From Kribbella jejuensis (GTDB lineage Bacteria; Actinomycetota; Actinomycetes; Propionibacteriales; Kribbellaceae), in contig NZ_VFMM01000001.1 of NCBI RefSeq assembly GCF_006715085.1, positions 2,294,001 to 2,358,000 of the forward strand: a stretch of DNA of 64,000 nucleotides. Reading direction: 5' to 3'. Both the position numbers and the translations under genes were made by a program. This document shows, one piece after another, positions 24,017 through 32,782 of the stretch (position 1 is the first letter of the stretch; each line of letters starts with the position of its first letter). Under the pieces are notes generated by a model. It worked only from the letters and a program-made list of their open reading frames with translations. It did no database searches and was not told the DNA's origin.

Positions 24017-25025
24017 TACGGCGTACCGCTGGGCGCGTCGACCGGGAGATACCGACTCGGCGTACCGCAGGGCGTGGGCGTCGCGGAAGGTCCTGAGCTC
24101 ACCACGCGTGGGCACCGCGGCCCGTACGTCGACCGAGACGTAGCAAGCTCTCCGAGTACGGCGTACCGGTGGGGCGTGCGGGGCCGAGAGATGCCGGTTC
24201 CCCGAGTACGGCGAGCTGGACCACGAACGCGTACCGGGAACTGCAGCGAGCACGAAGTACGACGTACCGCTGCACGCAGGGGTGCCGAAGACGACGAACG
24301 GGATACGAGCGCGCGTGCCGGAGATGCCGAGTTCATCACCCGATGCGGCGTTAATGGACCGGGAGATGCTGACCCACACGAGGTACGGCGTGCCGCTTGG
24401 CGTGCGCAGGCCCGGAGGTCCAGGGCACACCATGTGTAAGGCGCACCGCTAGACGCGAGCTGCCGGCCGCATTACGTACGGCGTACTGCCGGGTGTGCAC
24501 GGACCCGGTGGCGCCGACGTCATGGGTTCGGCATACCGCTGGCTGTGCACCGACCCGGAGGGCGCCGGGCGCACTACGTACGGCGTACCACTTGACCGGC
24601 GCTGCCAGCTCACCTTGGGTACGGCGTGCTGTTGCGCACCCATAGGCCGGGAGTCTCGGCCACACCACGTACGGCATGCCGCTGGGCGTGCGCCGATCGA
24701 GAGGTGCCGAGGCGCGGCGTGCGGCGTACGTTTGCGCGCACGGGCGTGAAGTTGCCGGCCGCATCACGTACGGCGTACTGCCGCGTGTGCACGGACCCGG
24801 TGGCGCCGAGGTCATGGAGCACGGCGGACCGCTGAGCGTGCATGGAGCCGGAGGGATCGAGGTCGCGGAGTGCGGTGCCGCAGCGCCTGCGCGGGCCGGG
24901 AGCGCCGAGCTCACCGAATGCGGCGTACCCCGGGGCGCGCGTACCCGAAGGCGACGGCTCACCGCGTGCGGCGTACCACGGGACCTACGTGGGCGCCGAA
25001 GTGCAGATCCTCAGTGCAGGCTGCC
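24017..25025. repeat. Degenerate 40/50-bp repeat array with palindromic GTACGGCGTAC cores
   Basis: A core resembling TACGGCGTA (as part of GTACG-G-CGTAC, a 5+1+5 palindrome) recurs at 24017, 24056, 24157, 24207, 24258, 24344, 24384, 24437, 24477, 24527, 24579, 24620, 24670, 24720, 24769, 24820, 24871, 24919 and 24967, with weaker ones near 24107, 24304 and 25014. Steps are mostly 47-53 bases or 39-41 bases. After each core comes CCGCTGGGCGTGC, then GACCCGGTGGCGCCGAG, then GTCACCACG, all degenerate. Traces extend upstream to about 23.9 kb. Steps are not multiples of three, so it is not coding. Confidence 0.75.
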
Positions 25026-25370
25026 GCTGGTGCTGGGGAGGGTAGAGCCCTGGTGCGAGCTGCCGCTCGGGATGCGTAGAGCCCGGTGGTGCTTGCGATG
25101 CGCGGCGCGGGATGGGCGGTGAGTTGCGTGGTGTGCGGCTGGGCTGTCGTGGTGGGGTTCGTCGGACGGCGAACTTACGGCCGCCGCGAGCGCGTCGTTC
25201 GGTTCGCTCGGCTGGGGCCGTGCAGGAGTCGTGCGAATGCCTCGGCGGCCCGTCGGGGCATCACCTTCCTGCGGTGGCGCGGCGCACCGCCGGGTTCTGT
25301 ACGAGGGCCTCGATGGGTCGTTGGGCATTGCGTTTTCTGCACCCCGCGCGGCGCACATCCCAGGCGGGGT

Positions 25371-25614
25371 GGTGCGCGGGTGGCGTGCGGGCGTCTCGGT
25401 GGGGCGTCGGCTTTCTGGGTTTGCGGGTCGTCTGTCGGCCGCAGCGGTTGACGCGGTGGTGGTCCACTGGCTCGGGGCGGGCGGTGGAGCGGCGGGCATG
25501 CGTAGATCCCGGTGGTATTTGCGGATGGGCGGTGGGGTGCGCGGGTGGCGTGCGGATGTCTCGGTGGAGTGTCAGCTTTCTGGGTTTGCGGGTCGTCCAT
25601 CCGCCGCACGGTTG
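25371..25614. repeat. Pair of approx. 80-bp direct repeats 165 bp apart
   Basis: 25371-25450 and 25536-25614 both begin GGTGCGCGGGTGGCGTGCGG and share CTTTCTGGGTTTGCGGGTCG; by eye they differ at about nine positions, mostly transitions. A shorter related stretch (GTAGA-CCCGGTGGT followed by TTGCG) occurs at about 25075 and 25501, so the block may once have been three units. Confidence 0.75.
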
Positions 25615-25639
25615 TCGCGGTGGCGACCCGTCGGCTCGA

Positions 25640-25830
25640 GTTCGGGCGGCGGAGGAGTCGGGCGGCGAAGCAGGCGGGCGGAGCGGTCGGGCGGCGAAGC
25701 GGTCAGGCGGCGAAGCGGTCGGGCAGCGGAGCGGGCGGGCGGGCGGGCGGCGAAGCGGTCGGGCGGTGGAGCGGTTGGGCGGCGGAGCAGTCAGGCGGGC
25801 GGCGAAGGTCCGGCGACGGAACGGGCGGAC
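25640..25830. repeat. 16-bp tandem repeat, degenerate
   Basis: Units of the type GCGGTCGGGCGGCGAA occur head to tail (for example at 25683, 25699 and 25715), with some units extended by GGGC steps. About ten recognisable copies. It lies just upstream of the cytochrome b gene leader. Confidence 0.7.
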
Positions 25831-25907
25831 CGCGGAACGGGCGGAGTGGGGAGAGTGAGGTGGGACACGGGGCGTCACATTTGGAGGGGGTGTCGGGTCG
25901 TAGGGGT

Positions 25908-27260
25908 ATGAGGCGTTTTTGGGGTGGGGTTCGGGGGCGGGTGGTTGGTGATCATTGGGCGTTGTTGTTCGGGCAGATTGCGTTTTACAGCTTTGTCATG
26001 TTGGTGGTGAGTGGTGTGGTGCTCACCGTGTACTACGAGCCGTCGGTTGGGCGTGTGATGTATGACGGGGCGTACGGGCCGCTCAGGGGATTGCCGATGT
26101 CGCGGGCGTTGGATTCGACTTTGCGGATTTCGTTCGAGGTGCGGGGTGGGTTGCTCGTGCGGCAGATCCATCACTGGGCGACCTTGTTGATGGTGGGCGC
26201 GATCACCCTGCAGCTGTTGCGGTTGTTCTTCACGGCCGGGTTTCGGCGGCCGTGGCGGGTGGGGTGGGTGGTGGTGTTCGGGTTGCTCGTGGTCGCGCTC
26301 GGTGCGGCGCTGACCGGTACGTCGTTGCCGGACGACATGGCGTCGGGTACGAGTCTCGCCGTACTCGACGGGGTTCTGCAGGCGACGCCGTTCGTCGGGT
26401 CGGCTGTGTCGTACGTGCTGTTCGGCGGGGAGTTCCCGGGTGACGTGATCTCGTGGTTCTATCCGTTGCACGTGATCGTGCTGCCCGCCGTACTGCTGCT
26501 GCTCTTCGTGACCGCCGCAGTCCAAGGGCTGAGGCACAAGCCGGCAAACTTCGCCAACGGGCCGACGAAGACGGCGAAGGTCGCTGTCGTGAAAGGCGCC
26601 GGGCTGTTCTGCTTCGTGGCCGGTATCTCGGTGCTGATGGGCGCGACGGCGACCATCAACCCGTTATGGCTCTACGGGCCGGCCGATCCGGCGAATGCCT
26701 CGGCCGGCGTCGGTCCGGCCTGGTACCTGGCGTTCCTGGACGGCTCGTTGCGGTTGGCGCCGGGGTGGGAGGTGGTGTGGTGGGGCAAGACGATCAGCTT
26801 CGCGATTCTCGTACCGGTCGCCGTCTGCACACTGTTCCTCGCCTTGGTCGCCGCGTACCCGTTCATCGAGGAGCGGCTGACCGGCGACCGGAGCGAACAC
26901 GATTTCCTCGAGCGACCCCGCGACAACCCGACCCGGACCGGCGTCGGTGTGGCCGGCATGACGTTCTACGGCGTCCTGTGGGCCGCGGCCGGCGCCGACA
27001 CGATGGCCGTCCAGTTCCACCTGTCGATGAACGTCCTTCTCCACACATTCCAGGTTCTCCTCGTCATCGGCCCGCCCGCCGCATTGTCAGTCACGCGCCG
27101 TATCTGCCTGGGCCTCCAACGGAGCGAGTTCGAAACCGGCCGGATCCTCCGGCGGCCGGACGGCGGGTACACGGAGATCCACAGTCATGAGCTGCCCCCA
27201 TCCGGGGCACCGGGGTCCGGTGACGCACGACTGGTTCCTGACGGCGGCCGAGCGGGGTAA
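25908..27260 (+). CDS. Degenerate orphan QcrB-like cytochrome b
   Basis: 450 residues, with eight or so helices and clear similarity in layout to actinobacterial QcrB: RQIHHWATLL, LRLFFTAGFRRPW, SLPDDMASGTSL, LFGGEFPG, WFYPLH, INPLWLYGP, LRLAPGWE. The heme bL-type ligands His88 and His178 remain. The positions expected for the bH ligands hold Gln102 and Thr192/Ala193, and the Qo-site PEWY/PDWY motif reads PAWY (260-263). No qcrA or qcrC is adjacent. It is therefore unlikely to work as a normal bc1 cytochrome b. The start is uncertain (ATG 25908, or GTG 25890). The 3' end overlaps the PLD gene by 74 bases. Confidence 0.82.
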   Translation: MRRFWGGVRGRVVGDHWALLFGQIAFYSFVMLVVSGVVLTVYYEPSVGRVMYDGAYGPLRGLPMSRALDSTLRISFEVRGGLLVRQIHHWATLLMVGAITLQLLRLFFTAGFRRPWRVGWVVVFGLLVVALGAALTGTSLPDDMASGTSLAVLDGVLQATPFVGSAVSYVLFGGEFPGDVISWFYPLHVIVLPAVLLLLFVTAAVQGLRHKPANFANGPTKTAKVAVVKGAGLFCFVAGISVLMGATATINPLWLYGPADPANASAGVGPAWYLAFLDGSLRLAPGWEVVWWGKTISFAILVPVAVCTLFLALVAAYPFIEERLTGDRSEHDFLERPRDNPTRTGVGVAGMTFYGVLWAAAGADTMAVQFHLSMNVLLHTFQVLLVIGPPAALSVTRRICLGLQRSEFETGRILRRPDGGYTEIHSHELPPSGAPGSGDARLVPDGGRAG

Positions 27261-28734
27261 CCCGGCGACCGACATCGATTCCCAAGGCTCCTGGACCGAG
27301 GGCAACCTCGTCCGGCCGCTGGTGCACGGCGCGACGTACTTCCAGCGCTTGTACGACGAACTGTGCAAACTGCGCCGCGGCGACCAGGTGTTCTTCACCG
27401 ACTGGCGCGGCGATCCCGACGAAAAGCTGTACGATGACGGCCCGTCGATCGGCGAGGTGCTCCGCGACCTGGCCCGATCCGGCGTGGAGGTCCGCGCCCT
27501 GCTGTGGCGTTCGCACTCGGACCACCTCACGTTCAGCTCCAAGGAGAACCAGCACTTCGGCACCGAGCTGAACGAGGCCGGCGGTGAGGTGCTGCTGGAC
27601 CAGCGCGTACGCCGGCTGGCCTCGCACCACCAGAAGTTGTTCGTCATCCGGCACCGCGGCGCCGAGGCCGAGGACGTCGCGTTCGTCGGCGGCATCGACC
27701 TGTGTCACGGGCGGCGCGACGACGAGCAGCACCGAGGCGACCCGCAGGCCGCGCCGATGGATCCGAGGTACGGCGAACGGCCGCCGTGGCACGACGTGAC
27801 GCTCGAGCTCCGCGGGCCGGTGGTCGGCGTCCTGTTGCGGTGCTTCGCCGAGCGCTGGGACGACGGGCACCCACTGGACCGGCGGACGCCGTACCGGATG
27901 CTCGTCCAGCGCCTGACCCGGATGCCGCGCCACCCCGGACAACTCCCCGAAGCCTTCCCCGATCCGCCGCCTGCCGGCCCGCACGCCGTCCAGGTACTGC
28001 GGACCTACGCGCACAAGCATCCCGGCTTCCCGTTCGCGCCGCACGGCGAGTACAGCGTCGCCCGCGCGTACCTGAAGGCGTTCAGCCGCGCGAAGTCCCT
28101 GATCTACGTGGAGGACCAGTACCTCTGGTCGAATCCGGTCGCCGAGGCTCTCCGGGAGGCGCTGGCACGATCCCGGGAACTGCGCATCATCGCGGTCGTG
28201 CCGCGGTACCCGGACCACGACGGCCGGGTCAGCGGACCGCCGACCCGGCAGGCCCAACTCGAGGCGTTGCGGCGGGTGGACTCCGACCGGCTCGCCGTCT
28301 ACGACCTCGAGAACGACGACGGCGTACCGATCTACGTCCACGCGAAGGTCTGCATCGTCGACGACCAGTGGATGACCTGCGGCTCCGACAACTTCAACCG
28401 CAGGTCGTGGACCAACGACAGCGAGCTGACCTGCGCGATCGACTCCCCCGACCTCGCCCGCTCACTCCGCACGCAGCTCTGGTCCGAACACCTCGGCACC
28501 ACCGAGCCCGACCTGGACCCGATCGCCGGCTTCGAGCGATGGCGGTCGACGGCCGCCGCCCTCGACAAGTGGTACGCCGATGGTTGCCAAGGGCCACGAC
28601 CGGGAGGAAGGATCCGAGCGCATCAGCCGCAGGCCGTGAGCCGCGTCCAGGCGTCCTGGGCCGGGTGGCTCGCCCACCATCTCTACGACCCGGATGGCCG
28701 CCCGACCGCAGCTCGCCGCGCCAACACCTTCTGA
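27187..28734 (+). CDS. Phospholipase D-like protein
   Basis: 515 residues with two HKD catalytic motifs: SHHQKLFVI (His148, Lys150) and VHAKVCIVDDQWMTCGSDNFNRRSW (His385, Lys387, then Asp and Ser/Asn). The spacing of the two motifs matches full-length PLD enzymes (phosphatidyltransferases, cardiolipin synthases and endonuclease-like members). There is no signal peptide, so it acts in the cytoplasm or peripherally at the membrane. The 74-base overlap with the cytochrome b gene suggests coupled expression. It ends convergently with the xdhC gene (52-base overlap). Confidence 0.88.
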   Translation: MSCPHPGHRGPVTHDWFLTAAERGNPATDIDSQGSWTEGNLVRPLVHGATYFQRLYDELCKLRRGDQVFFTDWRGDPDEKLYDDGPSIGEVLRDLARSGVEVRALLWRSHSDHLTFSSKENQHFGTELNEAGGEVLLDQRVRRLASHHQKLFVIRHRGAEAEDVAFVGGIDLCHGRRDDEQHRGDPQAAPMDPRYGERPPWHDVTLELRGPVVGVLLRCFAERWDDGHPLDRRTPYRMLVQRLTRMPRHPGQLPEAFPDPPPAGPHAVQVLRTYAHKHPGFPFAPHGEYSVARAYLKAFSRAKSLIYVEDQYLWSNPVAEALREALARSRELRIIAVVPRYPDHDGRVSGPPTRQAQLEALRRVDSDRLAVYDLENDDGVPIYVHAKVCIVDDQWMTCGSDNFNRRSWTNDSELTCAIDSPDLARSLRTQLWSEHLGTTEPDLDPIAGFERWRSTAAALDKWYADGCQGPRPGGRIRAHQPQAVSRVQASWAGWLAHHLYDPDGRPTAARRANTF

Positions 28735-29837
28735 GCCGGCGTGCCGTGGATACGTCCCGTCATCGTGGAGAGTGGGCGAGCACTGGCGGCCGTCCGGGCT
28801 GCGATGATCTCGGCCGCGATCGAGATCGCCGTCTCCTCGGGTGTCCGCGCGCCCAGGTCCAGACCGATCGGCGACGACAGCCGCGCGAGCTCGGCCTCGC
28901 TCAACCCCGCGGCCCGCAACCGCACCATCCGGTCCTGGTGGGTACGACGTGATCCCATCGCGCCGATGTAGCCCGCTTTGGTCCGCAACGCCAACTCCAG
29001 CAGCGGTACGTCGAACTTCGGGTCGTGCGTCAGCACACACAACGCCGTCCGGCTGTCGACCGTGTCGAGCACCCCCGCGAGGAACCGGTGCGGCCAGTCG
29101 ACCACCACCTCGTCGGCCTCCGGGAACCGCGCCCGGGTGGCGAACACGGCGCGCGCGTCGCACACCGTCACGTGGTACCCGAGGAACTTCCCGACCCGCG
29201 CCACCGCCGCCGCGAAGTCGATCGCCCCGAACACGAACATCCGCGGCGGTGGCGTCAACGCCTGCACGAACACCGCGACGTCGGAGCGCTCACACTCGCC
29301 GTGGACGCCGTACGAGCGGATCGCGGTCGTCCCGCTGCTGAGCATCCCCAGCGCGTCCTCGGCCACCGCGCGGTCCAGCCCGGGATCGCCCAGGCTGCCG
29401 CTGATTGATTGGCCGATGACGAGGCGCAGGCCTTGGCGCTCGCCCGCCGTGACCACAGTCGCCACCGCCATCGGCCGGCCCGATTCGATCGCTTCCGCGA
29501 CCGCGCCGAACTCCAGGTACGACGCCGGATCGATCGGCTCGACCAGTACGTCGAGCACGCCGCCGCAGGTCAGCCCGATCGCGAACACGTCGTCGTCGGA
29601 GATGCCGTACCGGCGGACCACCGGGACCCCGGTCCGGATGACCTCCTCGGCCACCGCGTACACGTCGGCCTCGACGCACCCGCCCGACACACTCCCGACG
29701 ACCACGCCGGCGGACGAGACCGCCATCGTCGCCCCGGGCTGCCGCGGCGCCGACCGGAAGGTGTCGATCACCGTCGCCAGTGCGAACCGCTCGCCGGCCG
29801 CGTACCACTCCCGGACGGACGCGAGGACGTCACGCAC
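28683..29837 (-). CDS. xdhC: XdhC/CoxI-family molybdenum cofactor maturation protein
   Basis: 384 residues. The N-terminal XdhC/CoxI domain has ALATVIDTFRSAPRQPGATMAVSSAG and GSVSGGCVEADVY. The C-terminal Rossmann domain has RMFVFGAIDFAAAVARVG, VTVCDARAVFA and KAGYIGAMGSRRT. XdhC proteins bind Moco, promote its sulfuration and insert it into xanthine dehydrogenase-type enzymes. Being the last gene of the unit iorB-like, coxS-like, xdhC fits that job. The start (29837) overlaps the end of the small-subunit gene by 8 bases. Confidence 0.92.
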   Translation of the reverse strand: MRDVLASVREWYAAGERFALATVIDTFRSAPRQPGATMAVSSAGVVVGSVSGGCVEADVYAVAEEVIRTGVPVVRRYGISDDDVFAIGLTCGGVLDVLVEPIDPASYLEFGAVAEAIESGRPMAVATVVTAGERQGLRLVIGQSISGSLGDPGLDRAVAEDALGMLSSGTTAIRSYGVHGECERSDVAVFVQALTPPPRMFVFGAIDFAAAVARVGKFLGYHVTVCDARAVFATRARFPEADEVVVDWPHRFLAGVLDTVDSRTALCVLTHDPKFDVPLLELALRTKAGYIGAMGSRRTHQDRMVRLRAAGLSEAELARLSSPIGLDLGARTPEETAISIAAEIIAARTAASARPLSTMTGRIHGTPAQKVLARRAAVGRPSGS

Positions 29838-30312
29838 CCATGTGCTCCGCGCCGGCCTTGACCGCTTCCCGGATCCGCGTGTACGTCCCGCAGCGGCAGA
29901 TGTTCCGCAGTTCGTCGAGGTCGGCGTCGGTGATCGTCCGGCCCTCCTCCTGCGCTCGCCGGACCAGCGCGGTCGCGGCCATGATCTGCCCGGGCTGGCA
30001 GTACCCGCACTGCGCCACGTCGTACTTCAGCCAGGCCTCCTGCATCGGGTGCAGGTCCTTGCCGACCGTCGCCGGCAGCCCCTCGATCGTGGTCACCTCG
30101 TCGGTCGGCTCGATGTCCTTCACCGGGACCGAGCAGGGGTTGAACGCCTTGCCGTTGATGTGCGAGGTGCACGACTTGCAGACGTTCAGCGCGCACCCGT
30201 ACTTCGGGCCGGTGACGCCGAGCAGGTCGCGCAGCACCCACAGCAGCCGGACGTTGTCCTCGACCTCGACGCTGACCTGCTGGCCGTTGAGCTTGAAAGT
30301 GTGCGTTGGCAT
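29830..30312 (-). CDS. [2Fe-2S] subunit of a molybdenum hydroxylase (CoxS/IorA-like)
   Basis: 160 residues. The N-terminal plant-type ferredoxin cluster ligands lie in KYGCALNVCKSCTSHINGKAFNPC. The C-terminal four-helix domain holds the second [2Fe-2S] cluster, CGYCQPGQI and RNICRCGTYTRIREA. It passes electrons from the Mo site of the large subunit. No FAD subunit (CoxM type) is present, as in isoquinoline 1-oxidoreductase and related aldehyde dehydrogenases that use a cytochrome or quinone acceptor. It lies 6 bases after the large-subunit gene. Confidence 0.95.
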   Translation of the reverse strand: MPTHTFKLNGQQVSVEVEDNVRLLWVLRDLLGVTGPKYGCALNVCKSCTSHINGKAFNPCSVPVKDIEPTDEVTTIEGLPATVGKDLHPMQEAWLKYDVAQCGYCQPGQIMAATALVRRAQEEGRTITDADLDELRNICRCGTYTRIREAVKAGAEHMGA

Positions 30313-30318
30313 GATCCC

Positions 30319-32658
30319 TCAGAACGTGTGGTCGAGGCCGTCGGTCGGCGACTGCGGGGTGGACGGCTGCAACGGCAGCGGCTCGAAGCCGAGCGTGCCG
30401 TGGTTGATCGGGAAGTACGTCGGCAGCGTGCCGGTCGCCCGCGCGTACGCACAGGCGATCGCGGCGAAGGCGGGTGCCACCGCGAGCTCACCGGCACCGC
30501 TCGGGCTGTCGCTGGTGTTCGGCATGATCAGCACCTGCACGTCCAGCGGCGAGTTCCACTCCCGGGTGTAGAAGTAGTTGTCCCAGCTGCCCTCGAGCGG
30601 GATGCCGTCCTTGATGTGCAGGCTCGACGTCAGCGCCAGCGCGATCGCGTCCTGCAGACCGCCGAACATCTGCGCCTCCAGGCCGCGCGGGTTGATGCAG
30701 AACCCGGGGTCGACGACGATCAGCGCCTTGGTCACCCGCGGCCCGGTCACGGCTTCGCCCTCGATCGGGCGGTCCACCGTCGCCGGGCGGCAGTCGATCT
30801 CGACCAGCGTCGCGACCGCGGCCCGGTACTCCGAGTGCACGCCGATGCCCTGCGCCGTACCCTTCGGCATCGCCTTGCCCCAGTTGCCGACCTCGGCCGC
30901 CTTGTTCAGTACGGCGAGCAGCCGCGGGTCCTTGAGGAAGTTCCGGCGGAACTGGACCGGGTCCTGGCCCATCTTCGCCGCGAGCTGATCGACCATCAGC
31001 TCCTCGGCGCACACCACGTTCGGCGAGTAGATGTTGCGCATACTGCCGGTGTTGAACTTCAGCGGCACCTCGTTGAGCAGCTGCGTCGTGACACCGAAGT
31101 TGTACGGCGAGGACTGGCTGAGCTCGAAGATCGACTCGGCGAACGACAGGTTGCCGCCGATCGGGAGGTGCGCCGCGTAGGCCGTGAGCATCTCGCCGAG
31201 ACCGTGGCCGAAGTCCGTCTGGACGCTGGTGTGCCGCTGCTCGTAGCTGAGCACGTTGCCGGCCGCGTAGTTCACCCGGATCCGCGACGTGCTCATCGGG
31301 TGTGTCCGGCCCTGGCGGAAGTTGTCGGTCCGCGACCAGGACAGCTTCACCGCCTTGCCCATCTTCTGGGAGATCTCCGCCGCCTCGGCCGCGACGTCGT
31401 GGAACAGGTGCCGGCCGAACGACCCACCACCCTGGACGACGTGCACCTTGACGGCGTCGACCGGCAGGCCGAGCTGCTTGGCGATGTCCTCCTGCGCGAC
31501 GATCGGCACCTTCAGGCAGGCCCAGATCTCGGCGCTGTCCGGCCGGACGTCGGCGATCGCGCAGTCCGGTTCGAGTGGGCTGTTGCTGGCGAAGGCGAAA
31601 ACGAACTCCGCGTCGATGGTCTTCGTGAGCAGCGGCGGTACGGTCATCGGCAGCTGCGCCGCCCGCAGCTTGGCCAGCACGGTCTCGTCCGACTCGTCGT
31701 CGACCGTTCCCGGGCCCCAGGTCGCGTCGACCTTCTGGATCGCGTCGATGCACTGACCGAACGTTTCCGCGCGGATCGCCACACCGTGGGCGATCCCAAC
31801 GACATCGGTGACTCCCGGCATCGCCCGCAGCGCCGGCAGGTTGTTGATCCGGCGCAGCGTGCCGTTGATCGTCGGCGGCCGGGCCACCATCGTCGGCTTC
31901 GCACCCGGTACCTGCATGTCCATCGCGAACTGCTTGCGCCCGGTGACGATGTCGTGTGCGTCGACCCGGTTGTGCGGCTTACCGAGCACGGTGAACTCCG
32001 ACGAGGACTTCAGCTCGGCGGCCACCTTGAGCGTCTTCGTGACCGCGGCCGCCTTCGCCAGCGAGCCGTACGTCGCGGTCAGCCCGTTCGGAGCGGTCAG
32101 CACACCGGCCGCAGCGGTGACCTTGTCCACCGCGACACCCCACTGCAGCGCGGCCACCTCGACCAGGCGCTGCCGGGTGATCGCGGCGGCCGTACGGACC
32201 GGGGTGTACATGCTGCGCATCGAGTTCGAACCGCCGGTGAGCTGGTTCATCAGCAGCTCGGGCCGGGCGTCCGCGAGGGCGATGTGCACCTTGTCGATCG
32301 GCAGGTCCAGCTCCTCGGCGACGATCATCGCGAACGCGGTCGTGATGCCCTGGCCGACCTCGGTCCGCGGCACCGCGAAGTACGCCGTGCCGTCGGTGCG
32401 CATCTCGACCGTGATCAGGCCGGACGTCGGCGCCGCGGCGAGGTTCTGCAGGTCACCGAGGTCGAAGACGTCCTCCGGCTGCGGCAGCGACGGTACGGCG
32501 GCGTCGGCCGGTCGCGGGTCGGAATCGTTGACCAGCCAGCTCACCCCGACCGCCAGCGTCGGCGCGGCGATCAGGTACCCGAGGACACGGCGGCGCCCCA
32601 GCAGACCGCGCCCACCCGCGTCGCTTGGTGCATCCAACGATCGACGGTGTTCGGCCAT
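30319..32658 (-). CDS. Molybdopterin-binding subunit, IorB-like, Tat-exported
   Basis: 779 residues. The N-terminus has a Tat-type signal: GRRRVLGYLIAAPTLAVGVSWL. Then come the two Mo-binding halves of the xanthine oxidase/IorB family: MRTDGTAYFAVPRTEVGQGI, VVQGGGSFGRHLFHD and, near the end, GAGELAVAPAFAAIACA with the conserved catalytic Glu. Single-chain Mo subunits with a twin-Arg signal act outside the cytoplasmic membrane, oxidising aldehydes or N-heterocycles; the substrate is unknown. The ATG at 32658 is supported by GGAGG 5-6 bases upstream; longer frames are not conserved. The 124-base gap to the pucR gene holds no clear site. Confidence 0.92.
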   Translation of the reverse strand: MAEHRRSLDAPSDAGGRGLLGRRRVLGYLIAAPTLAVGVSWLVNDSDPRPADAAVPSLPQPEDVFDLGDLQNLAAAPTSGLITVEMRTDGTAYFAVPRTEVGQGITTAFAMIVAEELDLPIDKVHIALADARPELLMNQLTGGSNSMRSMYTPVRTAAAITRQRLVEVAALQWGVAVDKVTAAAGVLTAPNGLTATYGSLAKAAAVTKTLKVAAELKSSSEFTVLGKPHNRVDAHDIVTGRKQFAMDMQVPGAKPTMVARPPTINGTLRRINNLPALRAMPGVTDVVGIAHGVAIRAETFGQCIDAIQKVDATWGPGTVDDESDETVLAKLRAAQLPMTVPPLLTKTIDAEFVFAFASNSPLEPDCAIADVRPDSAEIWACLKVPIVAQEDIAKQLGLPVDAVKVHVVQGGGSFGRHLFHDVAAEAAEISQKMGKAVKLSWSRTDNFRQGRTHPMSTSRIRVNYAAGNVLSYEQRHTSVQTDFGHGLGEMLTAYAAHLPIGGNLSFAESIFELSQSSPYNFGVTTQLLNEVPLKFNTGSMRNIYSPNVVCAEELMVDQLAAKMGQDPVQFRRNFLKDPRLLAVLNKAAEVGNWGKAMPKGTAQGIGVHSEYRAAVATLVEIDCRPATVDRPIEGEAVTGPRVTKALIVVDPGFCINPRGLEAQMFGGLQDAIALALTSSLHIKDGIPLEGSWDNYFYTREWNSPLDVQVLIMPNTSDSPSGAGELAVAPAFAAIACAYARATGTLPTYFPINHGTLGFEPLPLQPSTPQSPTDGLDHTF

Positions 32659-32782
32659 GGGGTCCTCCGCGCTAGAGCAATGCTGGGAACGCAGTCTGGC
32701 ACCGAGGACGGGGTTGCGGGATGGCCGCTGTGCCCAGGTTTTCAGCACCTTCACTGTGCACAACGCACAGCAGACCGTTCGG

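Larger units (their letters stand above)
23741..25907. other. 2.17-kb region without a supportable gene, largely repeats
   Basis: Frames are open on both strands only because of the GC content. Translations are low-complexity and frames shift from repeat to repeat. No Shine-Dalgarno/start pair with normal codon bias was found. The region holds a degenerate 40/50-bp array (about 23.9-25.05 kb), a pair of 80-bp direct repeats (25371-25450, 25536-25614) and a 16-bp tandem array (about 25640-25830). 25831-25907 is a G-rich leader before the cytochrome b gene. Confidence 0.7.

Noticed and set aside
24351-24962. Open frame of 203 codons on the minus strand
   Set aside because: It runs through the 40/50-bp array, whose steps are not multiples of three, and has no ribosome-binding site or stable composition.
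24017-25025. CRISPR or integron attC array
   Set aside because: Units are degenerate along their whole length, there are no distinct spacers or cassette genes, and no integrase or cas gene is nearby.
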